From NCBI GenBank assembly GCA_027069385.1, contig JALXER010000014.1, positions 7,542 through 30,438 on the forward strand: a stretch of 22,897 nt of DNA, written 5' to 3'. The translations under genes and the position numbers were made by a program. Position 1 is the first letter of the stretch, and each line of letters starts with the position of its first letter. Source of the DNA: Paracoccaceae bacterium. Lineage in GTDB: Bacteria > Pseudomonadota > Alphaproteobacteria > Rhodobacterales > Rhodobacteraceae. Below the pieces are notes generated by a model that ran no database searches, had not been told where the DNA came from, and saw nothing but the letters and a program-made list of their open reading frames with translations. Positions 8,173 through 16,156 of this stretch are shown here, piece after piece.

Positions 8173-9236
8173 CAGGCAGGCTCCGCCGGATAGGTTTTCA
8201 GGCGTTCGGGCGGCAATTGCACCCGCACCGTCCCGCCCTCTTCCAGCCCCATTCGGCGCATCGCGTTGATAGAGAAATCAGCCACCAATGCCTGTTGCCC
8301 CAGCGCATCGGCCGACAGGGTGGCACGAAAGAAAGAGCCAAGGAACTCCATCGCGTCGATCCGCGCCTCCAGAATGTTTTCAACCGCACCATCTTCAACC
8401 GGCAACACGTCCTCGGGGCGAATTGCCGCGATCAGCGGCCCGTCAATCGGGTTGGCGCAGATGAAACGGGCCGCGCCGATTTGCACACCGGTATCGGTGG
8501 CCTGCGCCGGTATCTGGTTCATGGCACCGATAAAGTCGGCGACAAACAGGCTGGCGGGTTCGCGATAGATTTCCAGCGGCGTGCCGACCTGTTCGATCGT
8601 GCCCTGATCCATCACCACAATCCGGTCGGCCATGCTCAGGGCTTCTTCCTGGTCGTGGGTCACCATGATGGTTGTGATGCCCAGTTTGCGTTGCAATTCC
8701 TTGACCTCGTGGCGCAAGAACACCCGCACCTTGGCATCCAGCGCCGAGAGCGGTTCATCCAGCAGCAACAGCCCCGGATTGGTGGCGATGGCACGCGCCA
8801 GCGCGATGCGTTGTTGCTGCCCGCCCGACAGTTGCGCGGGGTATTTTTTGCCCTGTTCGGGCAGGCCGACCAGCGCCAGCAACTCGGCCACACGGGCGGT
8901 GACCTCGGCCTTGGGGCGCTTGGCGTTTTCAAGGCCGTAAGCGATGTTTTTCTCGATGGTTAGGTTGGGGAACAGCGCGTAAGACTGGAACACAATGCCG
9001 AAATCGCGTTCCGCAGGGGGCAGGTTCGACACATCGACCCCCGCCTGTTCGACCCGGCCCGCGGTCTGCAAATCGAGGCCCGCGATGGCGCGCAGCAGCG
9101 TGGTTTTACCGCAACCCGACGGGCCGAGAAAGCACAGGAATTCGCCCTCGACCACCTCTAGCGAGATGTCGCGCAGGGCGACGAATTCCCCGAATTTTTT
9201 CCAGAGCTTCTCGATCTTCAGATAGGTGTTTGGCAT
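8172..9236 (-). CDS. phnT2: Putative 2-aminoethylphosphonate ABC transporter, ATP-binding protein
   Basis: 354 aa cytoplasmic ATPase that powers the import complex. Walker A GPSGCGKT (residues 38-45), Q-loop in IVFQSYALFPNLTI, signature LSGGQQQR, Walker B LLLLDEPLSALD, switch His in MVTHDQEEAL, then a C-terminal TOBE-like regulatory domain (about 240-350). The frame opens at 9275, but ATG 9236 (MPNTYLKIEKLWKKFG) starts where the family does and has a GGAAACTGGA Shine-Dalgarno. The gene follows the binding-protein gene after a 66-bp spacer containing a strong hairpin, and overlaps the permease by one base. TOBE-type sugar and iron importers look similar; the specificity rests on the neighbour. 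Confidence 0.88.
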   Translation of the reverse strand: MPNTYLKIEKLWKKFGEFVALRDISLEVVEGEFLCFLGPSGCGKTTLLRAIAGLDLQTAGRVEQAGVDVSNLPPAERDFGIVFQSYALFPNLTIEKNIAYGLENAKRPKAEVTARVAELLALVGLPEQGKKYPAQLSGGQQQRIALARAIATNPGLLLLDEPLSALDAKVRVFLRHEVKELQRKLGITTIMVTHDQEEALSMADRIVVMDQGTIEQVGTPLEIYREPASLFVADFIGAMNQIPAQATDTGVQIGAARFICANPIDGPLIAAIRPEDVLPVEDGAVENILEARIDAMEFLGSFFRATLSADALGQQALVADFSINAMRRMGLEEGGTVRVQLPPERLKTYPAEPA

Positions 9237-9257
9237 TCCAGTTTCCCCGCGCGCATG

Positions 9258-9286
9258 AAAAGGGGCGGCAAGCATCCGCCCCTTTT
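9258..9286 (-). terminator. Intra-operon hairpin between binding protein and ATPase genes
   Basis: Perfect 11-bp stem AAAAGGGGCGG / CCGCCCCTTTT with a 7-base loop, read on the minus strand just after the binding-protein stop codon and ending in a TTTT run. This is intrinsic-terminator-like and is typical of ABC operons where it stops most transcripts or protects the 3' end, keeping the binding protein in excess over ATPase and permease. Confidence 0.75.
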
Positions 9287-9302
9287 GGTCCTGTTACCCC
9301 GA

Positions 9303-10310
9303 TTATTTAGGGTCGGATTTCCCGTCGTAACGGCTGGCCCATTCGGCCAGAATTTCACCGCGGTTATTGGCGGCAAATTCGAAATCATTGTCGATCATCG
9401 CATCCACCAGCCCTTCGGGGAAGTATTCCACCGGTTGCGCCACGCCCGGATAGGCGACCACGGCATAACCCTGGTTGTACAGTTCGTTGGCTTGGCGGGT
9501 AATGGTCCAGTCGACCAGCGTTTGCGCGGCTTCCAGATTGGCGGTGCCCGCAACAATCGCGGTGGCCTCCATATCCCAGCCTACGCCCTCGGTCGGTACG
9601 ATAATTTCGATCGGCGCACCGGCGGCCTTGGATTTGGCACCGCGAAAGGCAAAGGACACGCCGATTGTGGTTTCACCGGCAGCAGCCAGTTTGCACGGGG
9701 CCGAACCCGAATGGGTATAGCGCGAGATGTTTTCATGCAGCGCGTCCATGTATTGCCAGCCGCCTTCCTCTCCGAACATTTGCAGCCAACTGGAAACGTC
9801 AAGAAAGCCGGTGCCCGAGGAGTTGGGGTTGGGCATGATGATATGGCCCTGATAGACCGGATCGGTCAGGTCGGCCCAGCTTGTGGGGGCGGGCACGCCG
9901 TTGGCCTCGCCCTCGACAGTGTTATAGCAAACCGCGGCAACCCAGGCGTCCATACCGGTCCAGTAAGGCGGGCTGGAACTGTCAACGAATTTCGGGTCGA
10001 GGTTTTCAACCCCGGCGGGGGCATAAGGCTCCAGCATGTCCTCGGCCTTCATCAGCAGCAGCGATGTGGCGGCAAGCCCCCAGATCACATCGGCCTGCGG
10101 GTTGTCGCGTTCGGCCAGCAGCTTTGCGGTGATCACGCCGGTGGAATCGCGTACCCAGTTGATGTGGATATCGGGATATTCAGCGTTGAACGCCTCGGCA
10201 TAGCGGGCCAGATCTTCGGCCTCGACCGCCGTGTAAACCGTCAGATCAACCGCCATAGCAGATGTTGCCATCAGCGCGGCGGCAAGGGTTGCAAAGGTAA
10301 ATTTCTTCAT
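9303..10310 (-). CDS. phnS2: Putative 2-aminoethylphosphonate ABC transporter, periplasmic binding protein
   Basis: 335 aa with a Sec signal peptide (MKKFTFATLAAALMATSAMA, cleavage before VDLTVY). The mature protein follows the PhnS2-type pattern closely: LTVYTAVEAEDLARYAEAF, INWVRDSTGVITAKLLAE, NPQADVIWGLAATSLLL, SSGTGFLDVSSWLQMFGEE and YTHSGSAPCKLAAAGE. These segments separate it from ferric-iron binding proteins of the same fold, which carry tyrosine-rich metal sites. Role: periplasmic capture of 2-aminoethylphosphonate, a marine phosphorus and nitrogen source. First gene of the operon; GGAG Shine-Dalgarno 6 nt before ATG. No phosphonate-degrading gene (phnWX, phnA, C-P lyase) is in the window. 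Substrate is inferred from family resemblance. Confidence 0.88.
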   Translation of the reverse strand: MKKFTFATLAAALMATSAMAVDLTVYTAVEAEDLARYAEAFNAEYPDIHINWVRDSTGVITAKLLAERDNPQADVIWGLAATSLLLMKAEDMLEPYAPAGVENLDPKFVDSSSPPYWTGMDAWVAAVCYNTVEGEANGVPAPTSWADLTDPVYQGHIIMPNPNSSGTGFLDVSSWLQMFGEEGGWQYMDALHENISRYTHSGSAPCKLAAAGETTIGVSFAFRGAKSKAAGAPIEIIVPTEGVGWDMEATAIVAGTANLEAAQTLVDWTITRQANELYNQGYAVVAYPGVAQPVEYFPEGLVDAMIDNDFEFAANNRGEILAEWASRYDGKSDPK

Positions 10311-10354
10311 ATCAAACTCCGGGTTGGGGGGCGGTTTTGCCCTTGTTGTTATTG

Positions 10355-10383
10355 GGCATAACTCTATGCCAGATTTGTGACAA
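10355..10383 (-). promoter_or_regulatory. Weak candidate promoter of phosphonate transporter operon
   Basis: On the minus strand TTGTCA (-35), 17 bp, TATGCC (-10, only 3/6). It lies about 45 bp before the binding-protein start. The -35 overlaps a small dyad TTGT-G-ACAA. The spacer 10311-10523 also carries ACTCCGT / ACGGAGT (10463-10469 / 10481-10487), which could be the end of the upstream regulator transcript. No PHO box was recognised. Confidence 0.28.
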
Positions 10384-10523
10384 GGGAAGATATTTTTTGG
10401 TTTTGAAAGGATATTTTCAGTATTTCCGCATGGAATCGATGTTTTTCAAGACAAATCCGGCCACTCCGTTCCCCAGTTATACGGAGTAGCGAATCACCTG
10501 TGAACCGGCACTGCCGCGGCACA

Positions 10524-11888
10524 TCAGCTGTTTCTGGACTGTTTGTTTTCTTCGATCTTCTTCAAAATCCGGTAGGTGTTGCGCTCGCTGATCCCCAGCG
10601 TTCGGGCCACCTGTTTGCGGTTGCCGCCAAAACTGTCGAGCAGCAGCGCCACATAGGAATCACGCATTTCATCCATCGTCGGGCGGTGGTCAAAACGTAA
10701 CGTGACACCGGTTTCACCCGCCACCGAGGGCAGCGCCGCCGCGTGGTTGGGCAGGCCCAGATGCGCCGGTTCGATCGGTTCGGCACCGGCTGACATGATC
10801 ACCCCGCGTTCCACCACGTTGCGCAATTCGCGCAGGTTGCCGGGCCAGTTATAGCTGTTCAGCGCCTGAATCGAATCCGGTGTCAGCCGCTTTTGCACCC
10901 CGCGATGAAAGTTGCGGCTTTGCAGGAAATACTCGGCCAGCGCCGCCACGTCTTTTGGGCGAGCGCGCAGCGGGGTTACCTCTATTTTCAACGAGTCAAG
11001 CAGGTAGAACAGCTCGGACTTGAAGCGGCCGGAATGTACCATGGTTTCCAGATCAACGCCGGTGGCGGCCAGAAACCGTGCCGATGCGGGCAAGGATGCC
11101 GTAGCCCCCAGCGGCCGATAGGTGCCTGTTTCCATCACGCGCAACAGCTTGGCCTGCATGTGCAGTGACAGCTTGTCGATATCATTCAGAAAGATAGAGC
11201 CGTTATCCGCCGCCGCGATCAGCCCCTCTTGCATGGCGCCCTTTTCCTGATGGCCAAACAGGTCGGACTCGGACAGGTCCACGTCGCAGTCAACCGCGAT
11301 AAAGCGCCCGTTGGCGCGCGGCGATTGCGCATGGATAGCCATGGCCACCGCGCCCTTGCCCACGCCGCTTTCACCGCAAATCATGATCGGCGCTTCGGTG
11401 GCGGCAAACATGGTGGCCAGTTCGCGCACCCGCGCCATGTCGGCGCTGACCCCGACCAGTTCGACCCGGGTCGCGCTTTGGGCCTGCGCCTGCCAGAACG
11501 CCAGATCGCGTTTCAGCGCCACGGTTTCAAAGAACCGCGCCAGCGTCAGTTCAAGGTTCTGCGGCGATACCGGCTTGACCAGAAATTCGGTTGCACCTGC
11601 CTTGACCGCGTTCACCGCCTGATCGATAGAGCCATAGGCCGTCAGCATCATCACCGCGCAATACTCGCGCAGTTCGGGCAGAAAGCTCATACCGTCGGCG
11701 TCGGGCAGGCGGATGTCCAGAATGGCCAGTTCGGGGCTGAATTCTTTCAGCACTTCCAGCGTTTCCTCGCGCGTGGTGGCGCTGCGAGCCTCATAGCCCA
11801 GCCGTTCCAGCTGATCGCGCATCAGGCGGTTCAGGGTCTTGTCATCCTCGACCAGCAATATCCGCTGTTGTCGTCTGGAAACCTCCAT
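10524..11888 (-). CDS. NtrC-family response regulator with degenerate AAA+ domain
   Basis: 454 aa: receiver domain (acidic pair Asp15/Asp16, phospho-acceptor Asp58 in AILDIRLPD, Thr83, Lys105), AAA+ domain (about 145-370) and a Fis-type helix-turn-helix (GGNRKQVARTLGISERNTYR). Walker A GESGVGKG is intact, but the GAFTGA loop that touches sigma-54 reads GAMQEG (217-222), the Walker B DE pair reads ND (235-236), and the two arginine-finger positions of the FRxDLxxRL motif read Lys290 and Leu296. It therefore probably cannot drive sigma-54 open complexes and may act with sigma-70, like HupR and NtrC of Rhodobacter capsulatus. It follows the kinase stop with no gap and is the last gene of the molybdoenzyme cluster, which it presumably controls. 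Confidence 0.88.
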   Translation of the reverse strand: MEVSRRQQRILLVEDDKTLNRLMRDQLERLGYEARSATTREETLEVLKEFSPELAILDIRLPDADGMSFLPELREYCAVMMLTAYGSIDQAVNAVKAGATEFLVKPVSPQNLELTLARFFETVALKRDLAFWQAQAQSATRVELVGVSADMARVRELATMFAATEAPIMICGESGVGKGAVAMAIHAQSPRANGRFIAVDCDVDLSESDLFGHQEKGAMQEGLIAAADNGSIFLNDIDKLSLHMQAKLLRVMETGTYRPLGATASLPASARFLAATGVDLETMVHSGRFKSELFYLLDSLKIEVTPLRARPKDVAALAEYFLQSRNFHRGVQKRLTPDSIQALNSYNWPGNLRELRNVVERGVIMSAGAEPIEPAHLGLPNHAAALPSVAGETGVTLRFDHRPTMDEMRDSYVALLLDSFGGNRKQVARTLGISERNTYRILKKIEENKQSRNS

Positions 11889-13775
11889 TCAGCCCTCCTG
11901 ATCCGCGTCGTTGAAACTTACGCCAAAGCGGCTGCCTTTGCCAAGGGTGCTGTCAACACTGATCACCGCGTTGTTGCGTTTAAGGATGGCGCGAACGATC
12001 GACAGGCCCAGCCCGCGGCCGGTGCTGCTATCGGCGCGGCGCGACCAGAACGGCATAAAGATGTTGCCAAGATCGGCGGGCGCAATGCCGACGCCCTGAT
12101 CGGTGACCGTCAGCACGATCTTGCCCGCCTTACGGGCCAGCGTCACACGCAGCACACCACCTTCGGGCATGGCGTGGATCGCGTTCATGGCCAGATTGAC
12201 CATCAGCATCCGGATATCGCTGTCACTGGCCAGAATGCGCAGCCCCTTGGGGATGGTCGGGGAAATGGTAACGCCGCGTTGCTCGGCCTCAAAGCGCAAC
12301 AGGGCCAGCACTTCGGGTACCACCTCGTCCAGCGAAACCAGCGTGTGCAGGTCGCTGGATGGCGCGCTAAGCAACAGCAGGCTGTCGGTGATCTTGATGC
12401 AGTTCTGTATCTCGGTACGGATGGTCTGGAAATAGTCGAGCGTGCGCGGGTCTTCGTGCGCCTGCAATTCCGATTGCAACGCCGTCAGCCCCAGATCGAT
12501 CGAGGAAAGCGGGTTATAGATTTCATGCGCCACCCCCGCCGCCAGCAGGCCGATTTCCGACAGGCGCTGTTGTTGCGATATCTTGGCCTGCTCATCCAGA
12601 TTGCGGATCGATTCCACCACGCAGGGCACGGTTTCGCCACCGATTTCCATATCGACCCGCGCCGAGGACAGTTCCACAAACACCTTGGAACCATCGGCGG
12701 CCAGATGGGTGTCGGTGGTGGTCAGCGCCCGGTTGTCGCGCTGGCACAGCTCCTCCACGGGGCAGCAGACCATGGTATGTTCGCACGGGGTCGAGCGCGC
12801 ATGACTGGACACATAACAAGGCGTGCCCACCACCTGCGCCATGGGCTGGCCCACCTGCGCGCAATAGGCCACATTGGCCTTGAGGATGGTATAGTCGGCG
12901 TCGATTACCCGTATCCCGTCGGGAATGGCATCGATCAGCGCCTGAAGAAAGGTCTCGGATTCGCGCAATTGCGCCAGCGAGGCCCGAAGCCGCGCCGACA
13001 TGGTGTTGAACCCCGCGCCAAGCTGGGCAATTTCGTCGGTGCCGCGCAGGGCCACGCGCGCGTTGTACTCTCCGCGTGCCAGCGCCCGCGTGCCCGTGGC
13101 CACCGCGTTCAGCGGCGTGATCACCAACCGCACCAGCGCAAACCAGATGCCAAGGCTGACAGCGACAATCACTAAAAACCCCAGCCCCGCCAGTTTCAGC
13201 GCCGACCCGAGCGCATCGGCCTGAATAGCGCCGCTATCGTAATCCACCACCAGCAACCCGTTTACCGGATGTTCGTCCAGCGGCCCATGGCAGACCGAAC
13301 AGGGCTGCTGGTTATGCACCGGATTGACCGAGCGCAGCACCGCGCCGAACTGTGCCGAGTGCACCAGCTCGGTTTGCGGCGACTGGCTGCGCAGGGCCTT
13401 GGTGGTGATGTCGGCCTCTAACCGGCTATTCAACAGGGTTTCATCGGTGGAAAAACGCACCTCGAAATCGGGATTCAGAATCATCACGCGGGATATGTCG
13501 GCCTGCTCGCCCAGCTTGTCGATGATGCTTTGCAACCCGGGAATATCGCGTTTTAGCATGGCATTTTCCAGCGCGGCCTGTAGCAGCCGGTTGATCTGCA
13601 TAGAGGCGCGGGTGTGCTCCGCAACCAGACGCGCGTGATAATAGCTGCTGACCGGTATCAGAAAGATGGTCGAGACTAGAAACATCAGCCCGCCGATGCT
13701 TAGCACCAATTTGCGTTGCAGGCTGGCACCGATCCAGGCGCGCAGCCGGGCAAGGGCCGGTGGGCGCGGGCTCAT
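11889..13775 (-). CDS. Membrane histidine kinase with c-heme sensor and Cys-rich PAS
   Basis: 628 aa. Order: membrane helix (about 23-43), periplasmic sensor (about 44-193) with a CxxCH haem-attachment motif CSVCH at 159-163, second membrane helix (194-216), HAMP (217-268), PAS (about 273-390) with a Cys-rich insert (CYVSSHARSTPC followed by CC and a further Cys, 320-344), then the kinase core: H-box VAHEIYNPLSS with His417, N-box NLAMNAIHAM, G-boxes DQGVGIAP and GRGLGLSIV. It is NtrB-like and should phosphorylate the regulator directly behind it (0 bp gap). A covalent haem would allow redox, NO, CO or oxygen sensing in the periplasm. The start overlaps the ferredoxin stop by 4 bp (ATGA), which fixes it against the longer frame to 14006. 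Confidence 0.9.
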   Translation of the reverse strand: MSPRPPALARLRAWIGASLQRKLVLSIGGLMFLVSTIFLIPVSSYYHARLVAEHTRASMQINRLLQAALENAMLKRDIPGLQSIIDKLGEQADISRVMILNPDFEVRFSTDETLLNSRLEADITTKALRSQSPQTELVHSAQFGAVLRSVNPVHNQQPCSVCHGPLDEHPVNGLLVVDYDSGAIQADALGSALKLAGLGFLVIVAVSLGIWFALVRLVITPLNAVATGTRALARGEYNARVALRGTDEIAQLGAGFNTMSARLRASLAQLRESETFLQALIDAIPDGIRVIDADYTILKANVAYCAQVGQPMAQVVGTPCYVSSHARSTPCEHTMVCCPVEELCQRDNRALTTTDTHLAADGSKVFVELSSARVDMEIGGETVPCVVESIRNLDEQAKISQQQRLSEIGLLAAGVAHEIYNPLSSIDLGLTALQSELQAHEDPRTLDYFQTIRTEIQNCIKITDSLLLLSAPSSDLHTLVSLDEVVPEVLALLRFEAEQRGVTISPTIPKGLRILASDSDIRMLMVNLAMNAIHAMPEGGVLRVTLARKAGKIVLTVTDQGVGIAPADLGNIFMPFWSRRADSSTGRGLGLSIVRAILKRNNAVISVDSTLGKGSRFGVSFNDADQEG

Positions 13776-14788
13776 GGCAGGACCACGAACAGGTTTTTGT
13801 GATGGTTGGTGCGGGCGCATATCCGGCACAGCCCGCCCAAAGGCGGGCGCGGCGCGGTGGTGCGGCTGATCACCCCGCAAGCGCGACAGCGAAAACCATG
13901 CAAAGGAATGTCGTCGGGGGCCGGAATCATCGGGGTTACCTTTATTGCGTCTGCCTCGCAGATATCGCTGCACAGATTGCACCCCGAGCACCGCTCGGGA
14001 GCGCAAGTATAGGCAAAATCCCCGTCCCCGGCATTGACCAGAGTCAAGGCATCATGCGGGCAGATATTGGCGCAGTCATCGCAGCCGGTGCAGGCGCGGG
14101 CATCGATCAGGGGCGCATGCGGGTAAAGCGGTTCAGCCCCGGGCAAGGCCAGAATTTCAAGCAGGGCATCGATGCGATCCACCGGTTCGGGCGGCGGCAC
14201 AAAGCGGCGTAAAAAGCCGCGCCGCGCCGGATCGGGGCGATCCTCGGTCCGCGCCCGCCACGCGGCAAGCTCGGCTTTGCCTGCCGGTGCCAGCACCATT
14301 TCGGGCAGATCACGGCTGCGCAACAGCGCGTTGAACGTGGCCATTTGTGCCTGAAGCGTAACCAACGGTGCCATTTCGCAAGTGTCGCAATCGCCCGTCG
14401 CCGCCACCAGACGCCGCGCACCCTGTTGATACAGCCCCGCCAGATCGTGCAGGCCCATCGCATGCACGCACCCTTGCCCGCGCATCGGGTGTTGGGCGCA
14501 GACCTGAACCGCGTTGACAGGGGGCGTCAGGCGGATTGCGCCCTCGGGGCAGGCACCGGCGCAGGCCCCGCAATCGCTGCACGCCTGCGCATCAATCACC
14601 GGAGCCCCATCGGCAAAGCCGACAGCACCGGAGGGGCAAACCTGCGCGCATTTCTGACAAGACGCATGCACCAGCCGCCCCCGAACGCATGCAGCCCGGT
14701 CGAGGGTCAACCGGGCCGGTTCTTGGGGGTTTGGCGCGCCGCCCAACCCGCCCCTACCAGCTTTCGGACGCGCCCGGAACAAAGGCAA
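13772..14788 (-). CDS. Polyferredoxin (4Fe-4S) with C-terminal double CxxC
   Basis: 338 aa from TTG 14788, or 324 aa from TTG 14746, which has a better spaced AGGGG; no ATG is available. Four Fe-S binding sets are visible: C34/C44/C47/C51, C70/C73/C76/C80, C233/C236/C239/C243 and C267/C270/C273/C277. A middle region has C97, C107 and GDCDTC (134-137). The C-terminus has CRAC (301-304) and CRIC (321-324), a zinc-ribbon- or rubredoxin-like pair. There is no signal peptide, so it is cytoplasmic. Placed between the TorD chaperone and the kinase (both overlapped), it may help assemble or load Fe-S clusters of the DmsAB-like enzyme, as NapF does for NapA, or relay electrons. The exact role is unknown. 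Confidence 0.8.
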   Translation of the reverse strand: MPLFRARPKAGRGGLGGAPNPQEPARLTLDRAACVRGRLVHASCQKCAQVCPSGAVGFADGAPVIDAQACSDCGACAGACPEGAIRLTPPVNAVQVCAQHPMRGQGCVHAMGLHDLAGLYQQGARRLVAATGDCDTCEMAPLVTLQAQMATFNALLRSRDLPEMVLAPAGKAELAAWRARTEDRPDPARRGFLRRFVPPPEPVDRIDALLEILALPGAEPLYPHAPLIDARACTGCDDCANICPHDALTLVNAGDGDFAYTCAPERCSGCNLCSDICEADAIKVTPMIPAPDDIPLHGFRCRACGVISRTTAPRPPLGGLCRICARTNHHKNLFVVLP

Positions 14789-15476
14789 TATCCTGATCCA
14801 GTTCGCTTAGCGTATAGGGTTTGGGCAGGTCTTCGGGCGTGGCGCGCGCGACGCCGGTCAGGGCTTCGAGCAGGTCGCGCAGCGATTCCAGATAGGTTGC
14901 CGTCAGCCCTGCGGTGGCGATCAAAAGGGGTTGCTGGCAGCGCTCGGCCATACGGGTGCAGAATTGCGGCACCCATGACAGCACATGCTGGTCCATGAAT
15001 TTCGCCGCGTCACCCGCAGCCGACATCGTCCCAAGGCCCAGCAGATGCTCCAGAAACTGCAATTCATGCACGATATGATCATCCGAGCGCATCTTCCAGT
15101 CGGGCACCGTTATGCCGTAATGGTGATACCACTCGCGCACCGCAAACATAGGTTCCTGACGTTCCAGATGTTCCTCGGTCAGCCAGACGCTGCCGGTCGG
15201 AGCAATGCGATAGCTGTGGGTCAGGTACACATCGGCATATTCCGCCGCCAACTGGTCAAGCGTCGCCTCGGCCAGCGGGTCGGGCAGCGCATCCAGCGCC
15301 GCCCGTAGCCCCTCTGCCACCGGATCCCCGTCGAGCAGCGCCCCAAACAGCCCCGCCGCGTCGGAGTCCCGCAACCCGGCAATCAACGCGCGATCGGCCT
15401 CGCGGTCATGCAGCCGGATAATCAGCGCCAGCCCTTCACTTGCGGGCGCCAATATGGACAGGTCAACCTTAGTCAT
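14754..15476 (-). CDS. TorD/DmsD-family molybdoenzyme chaperone
   Basis: 240 aa, all-helical. The family signature is seen in SVWLTEEHLERQEPMFAVRE followed by WYHHYGI and then DDHIVHELQFLEHLL (the DHxxxEL motif). Such chaperones bind the Tat signal peptide of a DMSO-reductase-family catalytic subunit and hold it in the cytoplasm until the molybdopterin cofactor is inserted. The client is almost certainly the RRGFLK-bearing molybdenum subunit two genes upstream. ATG 15476 overlaps the DmsB-like stop by 8 bp; its own end overlaps the possible start of the polyferredoxin. The family is sure; the specific client is inferred from the operon. Confidence 0.9.
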   Translation of the reverse strand: MTKVDLSILAPASEGLALIIRLHDREADRALIAGLRDSDAAGLFGALLDGDPVAEGLRAALDALPDPLAEATLDQLAAEYADVYLTHSYRIAPTGSVWLTEEHLERQEPMFAVREWYHHYGITVPDWKMRSDDHIVHELQFLEHLLGLGTMSAAGDAAKFMDQHVLSWVPQFCTRMAERCQQPLLIATAGLTATYLESLRDLLEALTGVARATPEDLPKPYTLSELDQDIAFVPGASESW

Positions 15477-16140
15477 CGCTGACAATCCCCTTGGAATGGG
15501 GCACGAACATGATCGAGGGGTTGGTCAGTTCCGGGTCGGCCATAGAGCGCACCTGCCGGACCACCTGATCATTCGGGCCAATCGCCGTGGTTTCAAAAGC
15601 ACCGGCGCGGATTTCATCAATCGGGCCAACATCCAGCACCCGCATCATGCAGGCCGCCACGCAATAGGGTTTGCGCCCCGCCTCTTGTTCGTCCACGCAC
15701 ATGTTGCATTTCTTGACCACATTTTCATCCGCGTCGAACTGGGGGGCGCCATAGGGGCAGGCGGCCTCGCATTTGCGACAACCGATGCACAGGGTGCTGT
15801 CGATATCCACAATCCCGTTATCCTGCCGTTTGAAGATCGCGCCCGTTGGGCAGGCGGGCAGGCAGGCGGGTTCGGCGCAGTGGTTGCACGACATGTTCAC
15901 CTTAAAGGCAAACACATCGGGGAACACGCCGCCCTCGATATACTGTACCCGCCGGAACCGCGGGCCGGCATCCAGCCCGTTCTTGTCTTTGCAGGCCATT
16001 TCGCAGGCCCGACAGCCGATGCAGTCCACGTTATTGTGGATAAAGCCCATCTGCATATCAGGCACCACGGGGGTATAGCCCTCGCGCCGGATCCGCGCCG
16101 CGTTTTCCCGAATTCTTGCTTTGTCGATAGTGTTAGCCAT
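15469..16140 (-). CDS. DmsB-like four-cluster [4Fe-4S] electron-transfer subunit
   Basis: 223 aa. Sixteen cysteines arranged as in DmsB/PhsB subunits: C40/C43/C46/C50, C85/C88/C93/C97, C118/C121/C124/C128 and C145/C148/C160/C164, giving four [4Fe-4S] clusters. It has no signal peptide of its own and would cross the membrane by hitch-hiking with the Tat-exported molybdenum subunit. It passes electrons between the molybdenum subunit and an external partner. In E. coli that partner is DmsC, which is absent here, so the multihaem cytochrome encoded upstream is the likely partner. It starts 16 bp after the molybdenum subunit stop. Confidence 0.92.
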   Translation of the reverse strand: MANTIDKARIRENAARIRREGYTPVVPDMQMGFIHNNVDCIGCRACEMACKDKNGLDAGPRFRRVQYIEGGVFPDVFAFKVNMSCNHCAEPACLPACPTGAIFKRQDNGIVDIDSTLCIGCRKCEAACPYGAPQFDADENVVKKCNMCVDEQEAGRKPYCVAACMMRVLDVGPIDEIRAGAFETTAIGPNDQVVRQVRSMADPELTNPSIMFVPHSKGIVSDD

Positions 16141-16156
16141 TGTTCTTTCTCCCTAT

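Noticed and set aside
9303..10310. Ferric-iron (FbpA/AfuA) binding protein
   Set aside because: The fold and operon form are similar, but the diagnostic stretches (WVRDSTGVITAKLLAE, YTHSGSAPCKLAAAGE) match the 2-aminoethylphosphonate type.
10463..10487. Intrinsic terminator after the response regulator gene
   Set aside because: Only 7-bp arms with an 11-base loop and no T-run on the minus strand; kept only as a note in the promoter entry.
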